Origin: Pseudonocardia parietis
Lineage (GTDB): Bacteria; Actinomycetota; Actinomycetes; Mycobacteriales; Pseudonocardiaceae
Length of the DNA stretch: 64,000 nucleotides
Assembly (NCBI RefSeq): GCF_017876315.1
Contig: NZ_JAGINU010000001.1
Span: 5,208,001 to 5,272,000, forward strand
Direction of reading: 5' to 3'
The notes under the pieces were generated by a model, which ran no database searches, was not told where the DNA came from, and worked only from the letters and a program-made list of their open reading frames with translations. The position numbers and the translations under genes were made by a program. Shown in pieces: positions 8,541-16,909 of the stretch (its first letter is position 1; each line of letters opens with the position of its first letter).

Positions 8541-8825
8541 GTGGAACAGCGCCGCTCCCCGAGCCCCCCGCCCGCCGCCGAACGCGAACCGATCCGCTCG
8601 CCCTGGCTCTTCGCCGTCCTGCTCGGGCTGGTGCTCGCCGGGACACCCCTCTGGTACCCGACCGGCCAGATCGGGCCGCTGGTGCTGGGCGTGCCCCTCT
8701 GGTTCGCGATCTCCGTGCTCAGCACGGTGGCGTTCGCCGGGTTCACGTCCTGGATCTGCCTGCGCCACTGGAACCTCGCCGAGCCCGCGGAGGACGCGCC
8801 GGTGGCCGGAGGTGAGGACCAGTGA
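8541..8825 (+). CDS. DUF3311 small membrane protein
   Basis: A 94-residue protein with two hydrophobic helices, SPWLFAVLLGLVLAGTPLWY and PLVLGVPLWFAISVLSTVAFAGFTSW, a short proline-rich N-terminus and an acidic tail. Such DUF3311 proteins regularly precede sodium:solute symporters and are thought to be accessory subunits. The GTG is preceded by GGAGGA, and its stop overlaps the symporter GTG in a GTGA, which indicates translational coupling. Confidence 0.82.
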   Translation: MEQRRSPSPPPAAEREPIRSPWLFAVLLGLVLAGTPLWYPTGQIGPLVLGVPLWFAISVLSTVAFAGFTSWICLRHWNLAEPAEDAPVAGGEDQ

Positions 8826-10297
8826 ACGACCTGATCTTCGCAGGCCCCGGTGGGGTCGCGATCCTCTGCGCCTACGCGGTCGTCATGCTGGGGATCGGCT
8901 GGTACGCCGGTCGCGGCGGCAGCGACACCACCGCCCGGGGCTACTTCACCGCGGGTGGCGGCCTCGGCATGGTGACGCTGTTCTTCACGCTCTACGCCAC
9001 CCAGTACAGCGGCAACTCCGTCGTCGGCTACGCGCCACAGGCCTACCGCTCGGGCTTCCTGTGGTGGCAGTCCGTCCCGTTCATGATCGCCGTCATCGCG
9101 GTCTACCTGCTCTTCGCGCCGCGGCTCTACGTCCTGGCCAAACGGAAGGGCTTCGTCACCCCGACCGACTTCGTCCGGGACCGCTTCGGCAGCACCAAGC
9201 TGAACCTGCTCACGATCGCCCTGATGCTCTGGGGGCTGGGGAACTACGTCCTCGAGCAGCTCGTCGCCATGGGCCACGGCGTCGCGGGCCTCACCGGCGA
9301 GACCATTCCCTACGAGGTCGGCGTCATCGGCTTCATCGTCGTCATGCTCGCCTACTCGTGGACCGGCGGGATGCGCGCGGTCGCGATGACCGACGTCCTG
9401 CAGGGCGTCGCGATGCTGGTCGGGATCGGCGCGCTGCTGGTCGGGGCCATGTACCTGACCGGCGGTATCGGGACGCTGACGACCTACCTGGCCGAGACCT
9501 CGCCGGAGCTGGTCGGCGTGCCGGAGAAGTCCGACGCGGTGAACTGGCTCGCGATGATCATCATGATCGGGTTCGGCGCGTCCGTGTACCCGCACGCGAT
9601 CCAGCGCGTCTACTCCGCGCGCAGCGAACGCACGCTCAAGCGCTCGCTGGCGGTCATGGCCTGGATGCCGCTGGTCACCACGGGCGTCGTGTTCGTCATC
9701 GGCCTCGCGGGGCTGCAGCTGTTCCCCGGGCTGGGCACCGAGGAGTCCGAGCAGCTCGTCGGGCTGATCGCGAACGAGGTCGCGGCCACGAACATCGTGC
9801 TGTACCTGCTGATGATCCTGCTCTTCGGCGGCATCGTGTGCGCGATCGTGTCCACCGCGGACTCGGCGGTGCTCTCGTTCGCCTCGGTCGTCGCCGGCGA
9901 CCTCTACGGCCGCTACATCGCCCCGGACGCTCCCGACCGGCGCAAGGTGCTGGTGGGCAAGCTGGTCAGCGTCGCGATGGTGTTCGTGCTCCTGATCCTC
10001 GCGTGGAACCCGCCGGGCACGCTCTACAGCATCTTCGTGCTCAAGTTCGAGCTGATCGTCCAGCTGGCACCGGTGTTCATCCTCGGCCTGTACTGGAAGC
10101 GGATGGCGGCCGGGCCGACGTTCTGGGGCATGCTCGCCGGTGCCGTCGTCGCCGGTGGCGCCACCCTCCTCGACGCGGGCCCGTTCTACGGGGTGCCGGC
10201 CGGGCTGGTCGGGCTGGCCGCGAACGTCGTCATCTGCGTGGCCGGCTCGCTGCTGATCGCCGGCCGTTCCGCGCCGGTCGGGTCGGCCCGGACCTGA
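8822..10297 (+). CDS. Sodium:solute symporter family transporter
   Basis: Secondary transporter of the SSS family, 491 residues with about thirteen membrane helices. The family core is seen in TLYATQYSGNSVVGYAPQAYRSG (helix 1-2), SWTGGMRAVAMTDVLQG and CAIVSTADSAVLSFASVVAGDLY, the last holding the conserved Ser/Thr of the second sodium site. The substrate cannot be read from sequence; the GntR-DUF3311-SSS arrangement suggests a carboxylate such as pyruvate, lactate or acetate. It ends the GntR unit. Confidence 0.9.
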   Translation: MNDLIFAGPGGVAILCAYAVVMLGIGWYAGRGGSDTTARGYFTAGGGLGMVTLFFTLYATQYSGNSVVGYAPQAYRSGFLWWQSVPFMIAVIAVYLLFAPRLYVLAKRKGFVTPTDFVRDRFGSTKLNLLTIALMLWGLGNYVLEQLVAMGHGVAGLTGETIPYEVGVIGFIVVMLAYSWTGGMRAVAMTDVLQGVAMLVGIGALLVGAMYLTGGIGTLTTYLAETSPELVGVPEKSDAVNWLAMIIMIGFGASVYPHAIQRVYSARSERTLKRSLAVMAWMPLVTTGVVFVIGLAGLQLFPGLGTEESEQLVGLIANEVAATNIVLYLLMILLFGGIVCAIVSTADSAVLSFASVVAGDLYGRYIAPDAPDRRKVLVGKLVSVAMVFVLLILAWNPPGTLYSIFVLKFELIVQLAPVFILGLYWKRMAAGPTFWGMLAGAVVAGGATLLDAGPFYGVPAGLVGLAANVVICVAGSLLIAGRSAPVGSART

Positions 10298-10336
10298 CCG
10301 GTGGCCGGGTGCCCGGGCCGTCCGCACACTGGAGTG

Positions 10337-11260
10337 ATGACCCTCCCGCTGCCCCGGATCCCGGACTCCGTCACCGACCGGCTCGCGACCCTGCGGTCGC
10401 GGGCCGGTTCGGCGGTGTTCTCCCGGGTCGCGGGCGAGGAGGGCTCGGGCCGGCGGGCCCGGATCCTGGGCGCCGAGGGGCCGCGCTGGTTCGACGACGA
10501 CGCCGCGATCCGCCGGGTGCACGGCGACGCGTCGATGTTCGTCGGCGGGTTGCGGGCGCTGCTGCTGCAGTCGCTGCACCCGCTGGCGATGGCCGGCGTC
10601 GCCGGGCACTCCGGCTTCCGCGGCGACCCGTGGGGGCGGCTGCAGCGCACCTCGTACTTCCTGGCCGCGACGACGTTCGGCCCGGCCGAGGAGGCGGAGC
10701 GGGTGATCGAGCGGATCCGGCACGTGCACTCGTTCGTGCGCGGGACGGCGCCGGACGGGCGCGCGTACTCGGCGTCCGACCCGCACCTGCTGCGCTGGGT
10801 GCACGTCGCCGAGATCGACAGCTTCCTCGCCGCGCACGACCGTTACGGGCGCGAACCGCTCGACCCGGCGGGGCGGGACCGCTACGTCGCCGACACCGCC
10901 CGGGTCGCGCGCGAGCTCGGGATCGCCGACCCGCCGGAGACGGCGGCCGAGCTGGCCGACCAGATCGCCGGCTACCGCCCGGAGCTGCGCGGCACACCGG
11001 AGGCCCGCGACGCCGCCCGGTTCCTGCTGTTGGAGCCGCCGCTGCCGCTCGCCGCCCGGCTGCCCTACGGGGTGCTGGCCGCGGCGTCGGTCGGGTTGCT
11101 GCCGCGCTGGGCCCGGGCGCCGCTACGGCTGCCGTGGTTCCCGGTCACCGAGGCGACCGCGGTCCGGGCGGGCGGGACGCTGATCACCGCCGGGATCCGC
11201 TGGGCGACCTCCGCGCCACCGCAGCCGGTACCGCCGCCGATGCCGCCGGTGCATCCGTAG
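10337..11260 (+). CDS. DUF2236 (MpaB/latex-clearing-like) protein
   Basis: A 307-residue member of the oxygenase-MpaB/DUF2236 family, whose characterised relatives (rubber oxygenase Lcp) bind heme b. Typical family stretches are SMFVGGLRALLLQSLHPLAMAGVAGHS, GDPWGRLQRTSYFLAATTFG, HVHSFVRGTAPDGRAYSASDPHLLRWVHVAEIDSF and the late RLPYGVLAAASVGLLP. His residues in LHPLAM, HVHSFV and WVH are candidate heme or metal ligands. The ATG at 10337 is chosen because GGAGTG lies just before it. Substrate unknown. It converges on hisI with only 4 bp between the stops. Confidence 0.82.
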   Translation: MTLPLPRIPDSVTDRLATLRSRAGSAVFSRVAGEEGSGRRARILGAEGPRWFDDDAAIRRVHGDASMFVGGLRALLLQSLHPLAMAGVAGHSGFRGDPWGRLQRTSYFLAATTFGPAEEAERVIERIRHVHSFVRGTAPDGRAYSASDPHLLRWVHVAEIDSFLAAHDRYGREPLDPAGRDRYVADTARVARELGIADPPETAAELADQIAGYRPELRGTPEARDAARFLLLEPPLPLAARLPYGVLAAASVGLLPRWARAPLRLPWFPVTEATAVRAGGTLITAGIRWATSAPPQPVPPPMPPVHP

Positions 11261-11264
11261 CCGG

Positions 11265-11627
11265 TCAGCTCCCGGCGAGCAGGACGTGGGTGTCGAAGCA
11301 GGTCCGGGTGCCGGTGTGGCAGGCCGGGCCCTCCTGGTCGACGACGACGAGCAGGGCGTCGCCGTCGCAGTCCAGCCGCACCTCGTGCACGTGCTGGACG
11401 TGCCCGGAGGTGTCGCCCTTGACCCAGTACTCCTGCCGGGACCGGGACCAGTAGGTGCCACGGCCGGTGGTCAGCGTGCGGTGCAGCGCCTCGTCGTCCA
11501 TCCAGCCGACCATCAGCACCTCGCCGGCGCGGGACTGGACGACGGCGCAGACCAGCCCGTCGGCGTCGCGCTTGAGCCGGGCCGCGATCGACGGGTCCAG
11601 CTGTGACTCGGTGACCCTCGGGCTCAT
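11265..11627 (-). CDS. hisI: Phosphoribosyl-AMP cyclohydrolase
   Basis: Zinc enzyme that opens the adenine ring of PR-AMP in histidine synthesis, 120 residues and monofunctional (no HisE pyrophosphohydrolase domain). Visible motifs are MVGWMDDEALHRTL, YWSRSRQEYWVKGDTSGHVQ, LDCDGDALLVVV with the metal-binding Asp/Cys cluster, and CHTGTRTCF carrying the two zinc cysteines. The ATG overlaps the hisF stop in an ATGA. It is the last gene of the priA-hisF-hisI fragment. Confidence 0.96.
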   Translation of the reverse strand: MSPRVTESQLDPSIAARLKRDADGLVCAVVQSRAGEVLMVGWMDDEALHRTLTTGRGTYWSRSRQEYWVKGDTSGHVQHVHEVRLDCDGDALLVVVDQEGPACHTGTRTCFDTHVLLAGS

Positions 11628-12397
11628 CGGATCTCCACCCCGCCGGCGCGCATCGCGTCCTTGACCTCCCCGATCCGCAGCTGCCCGAAGTGGAAGACGC
11701 TGGCGGCCAGCACCGCGTCCGCCCCGGCCCGCACGGCCGGGGTGAAGTGGTCGACGCTGCCGGCACCGCCGGAGGCGATCACCGGGACGTCCACCACCTT
11801 CCGCACTGCCTCGATCATCTCCAGGTCGAACCCGGCGCGGGTGCCGTCGGCGTCCATCGAGTTGAGCAGGATCTCCCCCACGCCCAGCTCCTGGCCGCGG
11901 GCGGCCCACTCGACGGCGTCCACCCCGGCGGAGCGGCGCCCGCCGTGCGTGGTCACCTCGAACCCGGACGGCTGCGGCTTCTCCCCGTCGGGCACCCGCC
12001 GGGCGTCGACCGAGAGCACGATGCACTGCGAACCGAAGCGCCGCGACATCTCGTGCAGCAGCTCCGGGCGGGCGATCGCGGCGGTGTTCACGCTGACCTT
12101 GTCGGCGCCGGCGCGGAGCATCCGGTCGACGTCGTCGGGGGTGCGGATGCCGCCGCCCACGGTCAGCGGGATGAACACCTGCTCGGCGGTGCGCCGCACG
12201 ACGTCGATCATGGTGCCGCGCTCGGAGGAGGACGCGGTGACGTCGAGGAAGGTCAGCTCGTCGGCGCCCTCGGTGTCGTAGACGCGGGCCATCTCGACCG
12301 GGTCGCCCGCGTCGCGCAGCTCCTTGAAGTTGACGCCCTTGACCACGCGCCCGGCGTCGACGTCCAGGCAGGGGATGACGCGGACCGCGACGCCCAT
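11624..12397 (-). CDS. hisF: Imidazole glycerol phosphate synthase, cyclase subunit
   Basis: TIM-barrel partner of HisH; it joins PRFAR with ammonia channelled from HisH, giving imidazole glycerol phosphate and AICAR. At 257 residues it is full length. Typical motifs are VRVIPCLDVDAGRVVKGVNF with the catalytic Asp, ADELTFLDVTASSSERG, LTVGGGIRTPDDV, SVDARR, GEILLNSMDADGT with the second catalytic Asp, and VIASGGAGS. It is separated from priA by only 2 bp and overlaps hisI. Its partner hisH lies 8 kb away, beyond block 2. Confidence 0.97.
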   Translation of the reverse strand: MGVAVRVIPCLDVDAGRVVKGVNFKELRDAGDPVEMARVYDTEGADELTFLDVTASSSERGTMIDVVRRTAEQVFIPLTVGGGIRTPDDVDRMLRAGADKVSVNTAAIARPELLHEMSRRFGSQCIVLSVDARRVPDGEKPQPSGFEVTTHGGRRSAGVDAVEWAARGQELGVGEILLNSMDADGTRAGFDLEMIEAVRKVVDVPVIASGGAGSVDHFTPAVRAGADAVLAASVFHFGQLRIGEVKDAMRAGGVEIR

Positions 12398-12399
12398 GC

Positions 12400-13146
12400 T
12401 CAGCCCACCTTCCGCACGGCCTCGAGGGCCTCGGGCAGGGTGAACCGGCCGGCGTAGAGGGCCTTGCCGATGATCGAGCCCTCGATGTTCACGCCGGTCG
12501 CGGCGACCTCGGCGAGCCGCACCAGGTCGGCGACCTCGGAGATCCCGCCGGAGGCGACGACCGGGGCGCTCGTGGCGTTCGCGACCTCGGTGAGCAGCTC
12601 CACGTTGGGGCCCTGCAGCGTGCCGTCCTTGGAGACGTCGGTGACCACGTAGCGGGCGGCGCCGTCGCGGTCGAGGCGCTCCAGGGCCTCCCAGAGGTCG
12701 CCGCCGTCGGTGGTCCAGCCGCGGCTCGCGACCCGGCGCCTGCCGTCGATCATCTTGACGTCCAGGCCGATCGCGATCCGGTCGCCGTGCTCGGCCAGCA
12801 CCTTCGCGCACCAGCCGGGCTGCTCCAGCGCCGCGGTGCCGAGGTTCAACCGGGCGGCGCCGGTGGACAGCGCGCGCTCCAGGGACTCGTCGTCGCGGAT
12901 GCCTCCGGACAGTTCCACGGACAGGTCCAGTCGTCCGACGACCTCGGCCAGCAGCTCGGCGTTCGAGCCGCGGCCGAACGCGGCGTCCAGATCGACCAGA
13001 TGGACCCACTCGGCGCCGTCGCGCTGCCAGGTCAGAGCGGCCTCCAGGGGAGAGCCGTAGCCGGTCTCGGTGCCGGCCTCGCCCTGCACCAACCGGACGG
13101 CCTGGCCGTCGACGACGTCCACCGCGGGGAGCAACGTGAAACTCAC
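12400..13146 (-). CDS. priA: Bifunctional HisA/TrpF isomerase PriA
   Basis: TIM-barrel isomerase of 248 residues. In actinobacteria lacking trpF, PriA performs both the ProFAR isomerase step of histidine synthesis and the phosphoribosylanthranilate isomerase step of tryptophan synthesis. Visible features are LLPAVDVVDGQAVRLVQGE with the catalytic Asp, VELSGGIRDDESL, AIGLDVKMIDGRRRVASRGWTTDGGD (the Arg-rich loop after strand 5 typical of PriA), VVTDVSKDGTLQGPN with the second Asp, and SGGISEVADL. Dual function is inferred from family and genome context. The GTG at 13146 has no clear ribosome site, but a TAGGCT -10 lies 6 nt upstream, so a leaderless transcript is likely. Confidence 0.95.
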   Translation of the reverse strand: MSFTLLPAVDVVDGQAVRLVQGEAGTETGYGSPLEAALTWQRDGAEWVHLVDLDAAFGRGSNAELLAEVVGRLDLSVELSGGIRDDESLERALSTGAARLNLGTAALEQPGWCAKVLAEHGDRIAIGLDVKMIDGRRRVASRGWTTDGGDLWEALERLDRDGAARYVVTDVSKDGTLQGPNVELLTEVANATSAPVVASGGISEVADLVRLAEVAATGVNIEGSIIGKALYAGRFTLPEALEAVRKVG

Positions 13147-13152
13147 GCGTCC

Positions 13153-13208
13153 AGCCTACGAGCGACGCTCGTGCCACGACCGGGCGCGTCCCGACCCGCC
13201 GGTAGCGT
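13153..13208. promoter_or_regulatory. Back-to-back -10 elements for leaderless priA and DUF6027
   Basis: In the 69-bp divergent gap, the minus strand has TAGGCT at 13158-13153, six bases before the priA GTG, and the plus strand has TAGCGT at 13203-13208, seven bases before the next gene's GTG. Both match actinobacterial TAnnnT -10 boxes at the distance that places the transcript start on the start codon. Neither gene has a convincing Shine-Dalgarno site. No good -35 elements were found. Confidence 0.4.
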
Positions 13209-13215
13209 CGCCACG

Positions 13216-13584
13216 GTGAGCAGTGCGGAATCCGAGCCGAGCGTCCCGGTGCTGCGGCTGGAGGCCTGGAACGGCCCGATCGCCGACGACGACCCGGACG
13301 CCCGCTTCAAGGAGCAGATCGCCGAGTACGGCCGGCTCGACCCGACCGTCACCCTGGCCGGGTTGTCGGAGCACCTGGGCATCCCGCCCGGGGCGCTGGC
13401 CCGCGCGATCCTGGCCCGGTGGGCGTCGGAGGGCAGCGCGGGCCTGCTGGAGCTCGGCCCGCCGATGGTGACCCGGCTGCTCGGGATCGTCCGCGACGCC
13501 GAGGCCACGGGCACCGACGACGCCCGCCTCGCCGCCTACCACCGGCTCGCCGGGATGCTGGGCTGGCTCGCCGCCCCGCTCTGA
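13216..13584 (+). CDS. DUF6027-like conserved hypothetical protein
   Basis: A 122-residue soluble, helical, acidic protein. It contains ARFKEQIAEYGRLDPTVTLAGLSEHLGIPPGALARAILARWASEGSAGLLELGPPMV, which looks like a small helix-turn-helix-type fold (SEHLGIPPGALARAIL). Similar proteins sit divergent from priA in related actinobacteria; I recall the family name DUF6027 but cannot verify it here. The GTG at 13216 begins VSSAESEP. Function unknown. In the inferred ancestral layout it converged on hisH, with one copy of the 65-bp repeat between them. Confidence 0.7.
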   Translation: MSSAESEPSVPVLRLEAWNGPIADDDPDARFKEQIAEYGRLDPTVTLAGLSEHLGIPPGALARAILARWASEGSAGLLELGPPMVTRLLGIVRDAEATGTDDARLAAYHRLAGMLGWLAAPL

Positions 13585-13593
13585 CCCCCGCAC

Positions 13594-13658
13594 ACCGCAC
13601 GAGGGGCACACCAGGGCTGCCGGACCATGATCGAACTACTCTGCAGTGCCCCTCGCGG
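13594..13658 (+). repeat. 65-bp terminator-like repeat, copy A
   Basis: Starts ACCGCACGAGGGGCACACC and ends AGTGCCCCTCGCGG. The arms CGAGGGGCAC and GTGCCCCTCG pair perfectly over 10 bp around a ~37-nt loop with a conserved core ATGATCGAACTACTCTGC. It matches copy B (20974-21038) at 58 of 65 positions in the same orientation, exactly 7,380 bp apart. It starts 9 bp after the DUF6027 stop, where it could act as a terminator. Confidence 0.8.
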
Positions 13659-13733
13659 CCGCCGCCGGACCTCGGGGTGGTCGCTACTCTGGGCCGGGTG
13701 ATCAGCGCTGCGATGTGAGTCGACCGAGATGAT

Positions 13734-15119
13734 GTGACCGGTGTGCGAAGGAAGACGTCTCGTACCCACGCCCGGGGCGAGGAGTCCCGGCAGCGGATCC
13801 TGTACGCAGCGCTCGAGATCGCGGTGCGACGGGGCTACGACGGCACGACCATCGGCGCGGTGAGCGCGGCCACCGGTCTGCCGGCGAGCTCCCTGTACTG
13901 GCACTTCGAGAACAAGGACCAGCTGCTCGCCGCCGCCCTCGACCTCAGCTACCGCAGGTGGCGCCACATCGCGCCGTCCTGGAACCGCGAGGCCCCTGAT
14001 GGCTCCGACGATTCCGATGACGACTCCGATGGTTCCGGCGCAGTCGCCCCGCCACGCTCGGAACAGATCGAAGCCCAGCTCCGGCAGGCCGCGACCGGGT
14101 TCGCCCGCCAGCCCGGCTTCTGGCGGTTCGGTCTCATGCTCGCGCTCGAGCAGCGCCCGGTCGAGCCCGCGGCCCGCACCCGTTTCCTCCAGATCCGGAC
14201 GGAGGTCGTGGCCCGGATCGGCGCGTGGTGGGAGGGGGCCCTCGCCGCCGAGTTCCCCGCCGCCGGGTTGCCCGATGTGAGCCCGGAGGTCCCCCGGCAG
14301 CTCGCGCAGCTGACGCTCGCCGCCATGGACGGGCTGTTCATCGCCGGCCAGGGCCGGACCGATCTCGACACCGACGCCGTCGTCCGGCGGCTGGCCGCCG
14401 GCCTCGACGGCGCGGCCGTACGACTGACGTCCGGATCCTGCGCACCCGTCGAGGGCCCGGTCCCGGCCCCCCGCGCCCGCCCGCCGGGCGCCGTTCCCCC
14501 AGCAGCCGGTGCGACGAGCCGGGAGCGCGTCCTGCGCGCCGCGGCGGAGATCGCCGCCGAGCGCGGGTACGAGGGCGCGACCATCTCGCGCGTCTGTGCC
14601 CGGGCGGGGCTTCCTCCCACCTCCGTCTACTGGGCCTTCGACGACAAGGACGAGCTGCTCGCCGCCGCGGTCGAGCACAGCTTCGAGGAGTGGCTGGCCG
14701 AGCGGCCGGCCTGGCCCGTGCCCCCGGCGGACGGGTCGTGGCCGGACGCCCTGCGTGCGCATCTGGGCCAGACCCTGCGGTCGCTCTCGGGGTCGCCCAA
14801 CTTCCTGCGCATCGGGTTGCTGCTGCTCCTGCAGCTCCGCGAGACGACGCCGGAGGCCCGCGCGGTCTTCCTCCGGATCCGCCGCTCCCTCGACGAGCGT
14901 GTGGCCGGCTGGTTCGGCGAGGCTCTCGGTGAGACGGTCACGGCCGAGCAGCCCGAGCTGCCGCGCCGGTTGGCGACGCTGCTGATGGCGTTCTCGGACG
15001 GCTTGTTCCTGTCCCACCAGCTCGACGGCGTCGTCTGGCACCCCGATCTGTTCGCCGACCTGCTGGTCACGGCCTTCGAATCGGCATCGCGATCCACGGT
15101 CGGGACGACGTCGGCGTAG
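13734..15119 (+). CDS. Fused double TetR-family regulator
   Basis: A 461-residue protein made of two complete TetR units. Unit 1 has its helix-turn-helix at about 20-65 (RILYAALEIAVRRGYDGTTIGAVSAATGLPASSLYWHFENKDQLLAAAL), an Asp/Ser-rich loop near 87-102 and a ligand domain to about 220. A Pro/Ala/Arg-rich linker follows. Unit 2 starts near 260 with RVLRAAAEIAAERGYEGATISRVCARAGLPPTSVYWAFDDKDELLAAAV and a second ligand domain (FLRIGLLLLLQLRETTPEARAVFLRIR). Both HTHs look intact, so one chain may form a pseudo-dimer or bridge two operators. The GTG at 13734 is uncertain; 13743 is another possibility. It opens the repeat-bounded block. Confidence 0.88.
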   Translation: MTGVRRKTSRTHARGEESRQRILYAALEIAVRRGYDGTTIGAVSAATGLPASSLYWHFENKDQLLAAALDLSYRRWRHIAPSWNREAPDGSDDSDDDSDGSGAVAPPRSEQIEAQLRQAATGFARQPGFWRFGLMLALEQRPVEPAARTRFLQIRTEVVARIGAWWEGALAAEFPAAGLPDVSPEVPRQLAQLTLAAMDGLFIAGQGRTDLDTDAVVRRLAAGLDGAAVRLTSGSCAPVEGPVPAPRARPPGAVPPAAGATSRERVLRAAAEIAAERGYEGATISRVCARAGLPPTSVYWAFDDKDELLAAAVEHSFEEWLAERPAWPVPPADGSWPDALRAHLGQTLRSLSGSPNFLRIGLLLLLQLRETTPEARAVFLRIRRSLDERVAGWFGEALGETVTAEQPELPRRLATLLMAFSDGLFLSHQLDGVVWHPDLFADLLVTAFESASRSTVGTTSA

Positions 15120-15205
15120 AGGCCGTGCCGGCTCCGCTCAGGGGCCCGGCATGTCGTTGTGCGAAGTGCCGCAACAGTCAACGAAGCAGTGCCGTCAGCC
15201 CGTCG

Positions 15206-15389
15206 CTATCGGTAGACGTCGCTGCGCCGGTCGATGTGCACGATCTCTACTCGGTGTCCGTCCTCGACGATGGCGTACACGACCCGGCCCGAAGATGAAC
15301 TCGACGCAGGCCGTCGCGATCTTCTCCGGCAACCGCTCCAGGTCACGGGCGGCACAGGCCGTGACCCGGACTTGGTAGTGCTCGCTCAC
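15206..15389 (-). pseudogene. Decayed RelE/ParE-type toxin
   Basis: Starts normally at a GTG as VSEHYQVRVTACAARDLERLPEKIATACVEFIFGP, a typical RelE-family N-terminus. The same frame then becomes nonsense (GRVRHRRGRTP). In another frame the true C-terminus reappears as VVYAIVEDGHRVEIVHIDRRSDVYR and ends at TAG 15208-15206. An internal out-of-frame deletion of roughly 25-30 codons explains both halves, and the missing piece normally carries central catalytic basic residues. The start overlaps the antitoxin stop in a GTGA, as in intact pairs. Surely non-functional as a RelE toxin. Confidence 0.82.
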
Positions 15390-15559
15390 GTGACCCCGTA
15401 GCGGGCCTTGATCTCGTCGTTGTCGGCGAATCGATCAGCCGTGATGTCGGCCTGTCCCTCCCGGACCGCCTGCACGGCGCCGGGAGTGCCGAGGATCGCC
15501 AAGGTCTCCTCGATCGAGGCGAGATCATCGACAGAGATCAGTACGGCTGCGGGGCTGCA
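15386..15559 (-). pseudogene. N-terminally truncated Phd/YefM antitoxin
   Basis: The minus strand reads PAAVLISVDDLASIEETLAILGTPGAVQAVREGQADI and ends KARYGVT, the C-terminal half of a Phd/YefM antitoxin. Just upstream in frame is TGA (15562-15560), and no start codon or N-terminal DNA-binding half (usually 35-40 residues before PAAVL) can be found. The break lies about 60 bp from the end of the MFS gene, so the N-terminus was probably lost in the rearrangement that brought the catabolic genes here. Confidence 0.8.
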
Positions 15560-15619
15560 TCAACCAGGTAGGTGTCGCCGGTGGCCCCGTACCTGCCCCG
15601 GCCGCGGGCCACGTCCCGC

Positions 15620-16903
15620 TCAGGCGCTCGGCGTCGGAGGACCGAGCTCGACCGCATCCCCCTCGCGTGCCGGCGGGGCCACGCGGGCGGCGGGCGGATA
15701 GCGGTAACGCCCCATCGTCAGTGCCAGCACGCTCGACACGGCCAGCCCGACCCCGAAGGCGACGAAGGCCGGGGTGTACGACCCGGTCGAGTCGTACACC
15801 ACCGCGAAGGCGAACGGGCCGAACGCGTACCCGAAGGCCAGCACGGCCATGAAGATCCCGTAGATCTGGCCGAAGCACCTGACGCCCATGTAGCGCGAGA
15901 CCATGTAGGACACCAGGTCGCCCTCCGCGCCGAGCGCGGTGCCGATCAGCAGGGCACCGGCCACCGCGAACCCGAGACCACCGTTGGCGACGAACACGAA
16001 GCCGAGGATCGGCGAGGCGAAGACACAGGCCGCCACCACCGGGGCGTGCAGGTAGTCCAGGAGGAACCCGCCGACCAGCCTGCCGAACATCGTGGCGATG
16101 CTCATCAGGGAGACGATCCCGATCGCCTGTCCGACCGACACCCCGCGGTCGGTCAGGAGCGGCACCATCTGCACGATCACGCCCGGGACCGCCGCCCCGA
16201 CCAGCAGTACGGCGACGAAGAGCTGCCAGAACCTCCGGTGGCGCAGCGCCTCGCGCAGCTCCATCCCGGGCACATCGCCGACGTCGTGACCGGCGTCCAG
16301 CTGCGGCACCTCGTGACGGTGCGGCTCGCGCAGCACGGTCACGGCGAGCGGCAGTACCACCACCAGGAGCAGTGCACCGAGCCCCAGGAAGGCGAATCGC
16401 CAGTCCACGAGCTGCAGAAGGGCTCCCACGTACTGGGGCACCAGGGCGACACCGATCGCGCCGCCGGTCCCGATGATGCCCATGGCCAGACCTCGGCGCC
16501 GGTCCATCCACTCGGAGGCGAGCTTGTAGTAGGGGACGCCGTTCTGTGGTGTGGTCACGATGCCGAGCAACCCCATGACGAGGAACCACACCACGATCGA
16601 CGGCGGCACGACCGCGAGCACGCCCAGCAGGACAGCGCTGACGACGACCCCGGGAATGACCACCCTGCGGAAGCCGTACCTGTCCAGTAGGCCGCCCATC
16701 AGGGGCATGACCAGCGCGGCCGTGAGCGCGAACAGGCTCAGCGCCCCGGTCACGGTGGATCGCGACCAGCCGAACTCGTCACCGATGGGCTTGATCATGA
16801 TCCCGTACGGCGTCAGGACCAGGGCGTTGACCGACAGGGTCATGGCCAGGGTGGACGAGCCGACGACGAACCACGCACGACGTCGGGCGGTGGTGGGCGC
16901 CAT
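15620..16903 (-). CDS. MFS transporter of the catabolic cluster
   Basis: Twelve-helix major facilitator of 427 residues, resembling the oxalate-formate/monocarboxylate branch. Signature loops are GGLLDRYGFRRVV between helices 2 and 3 and FGRLVGGFLLDYL between 8 and 9; a central charged loop (REPHRHEVPQLDAGHDVGDVPGMEL) separates the halves. It follows the dioxygenase by 6 bp and is the last gene of the operon, so it probably imports the aromatic or acid substrate. The exact substrate is unknown. Confidence 0.9.
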   Translation of the reverse strand: MAPTTARRRAWFVVGSSTLAMTLSVNALVLTPYGIMIKPIGDEFGWSRSTVTGALSLFALTAALVMPLMGGLLDRYGFRRVVIPGVVVSAVLLGVLAVVPPSIVVWFLVMGLLGIVTTPQNGVPYYKLASEWMDRRRGLAMGIIGTGGAIGVALVPQYVGALLQLVDWRFAFLGLGALLLVVVLPLAVTVLREPHRHEVPQLDAGHDVGDVPGMELREALRHRRFWQLFVAVLLVGAAVPGVIVQMVPLLTDRGVSVGQAIGIVSLMSIATMFGRLVGGFLLDYLHAPVVAACVFASPILGFVFVANGGLGFAVAGALLIGTALGAEGDLVSYMVSRYMGVRCFGQIYGIFMAVLAFGYAFGPFAFAVVYDSTGSYTPAFVAFGVGLAVSSVLALTMGRYRYPPAARVAPPAREGDAVELGPPTPSA

Positions 16904-16909
16904 GGCTGC

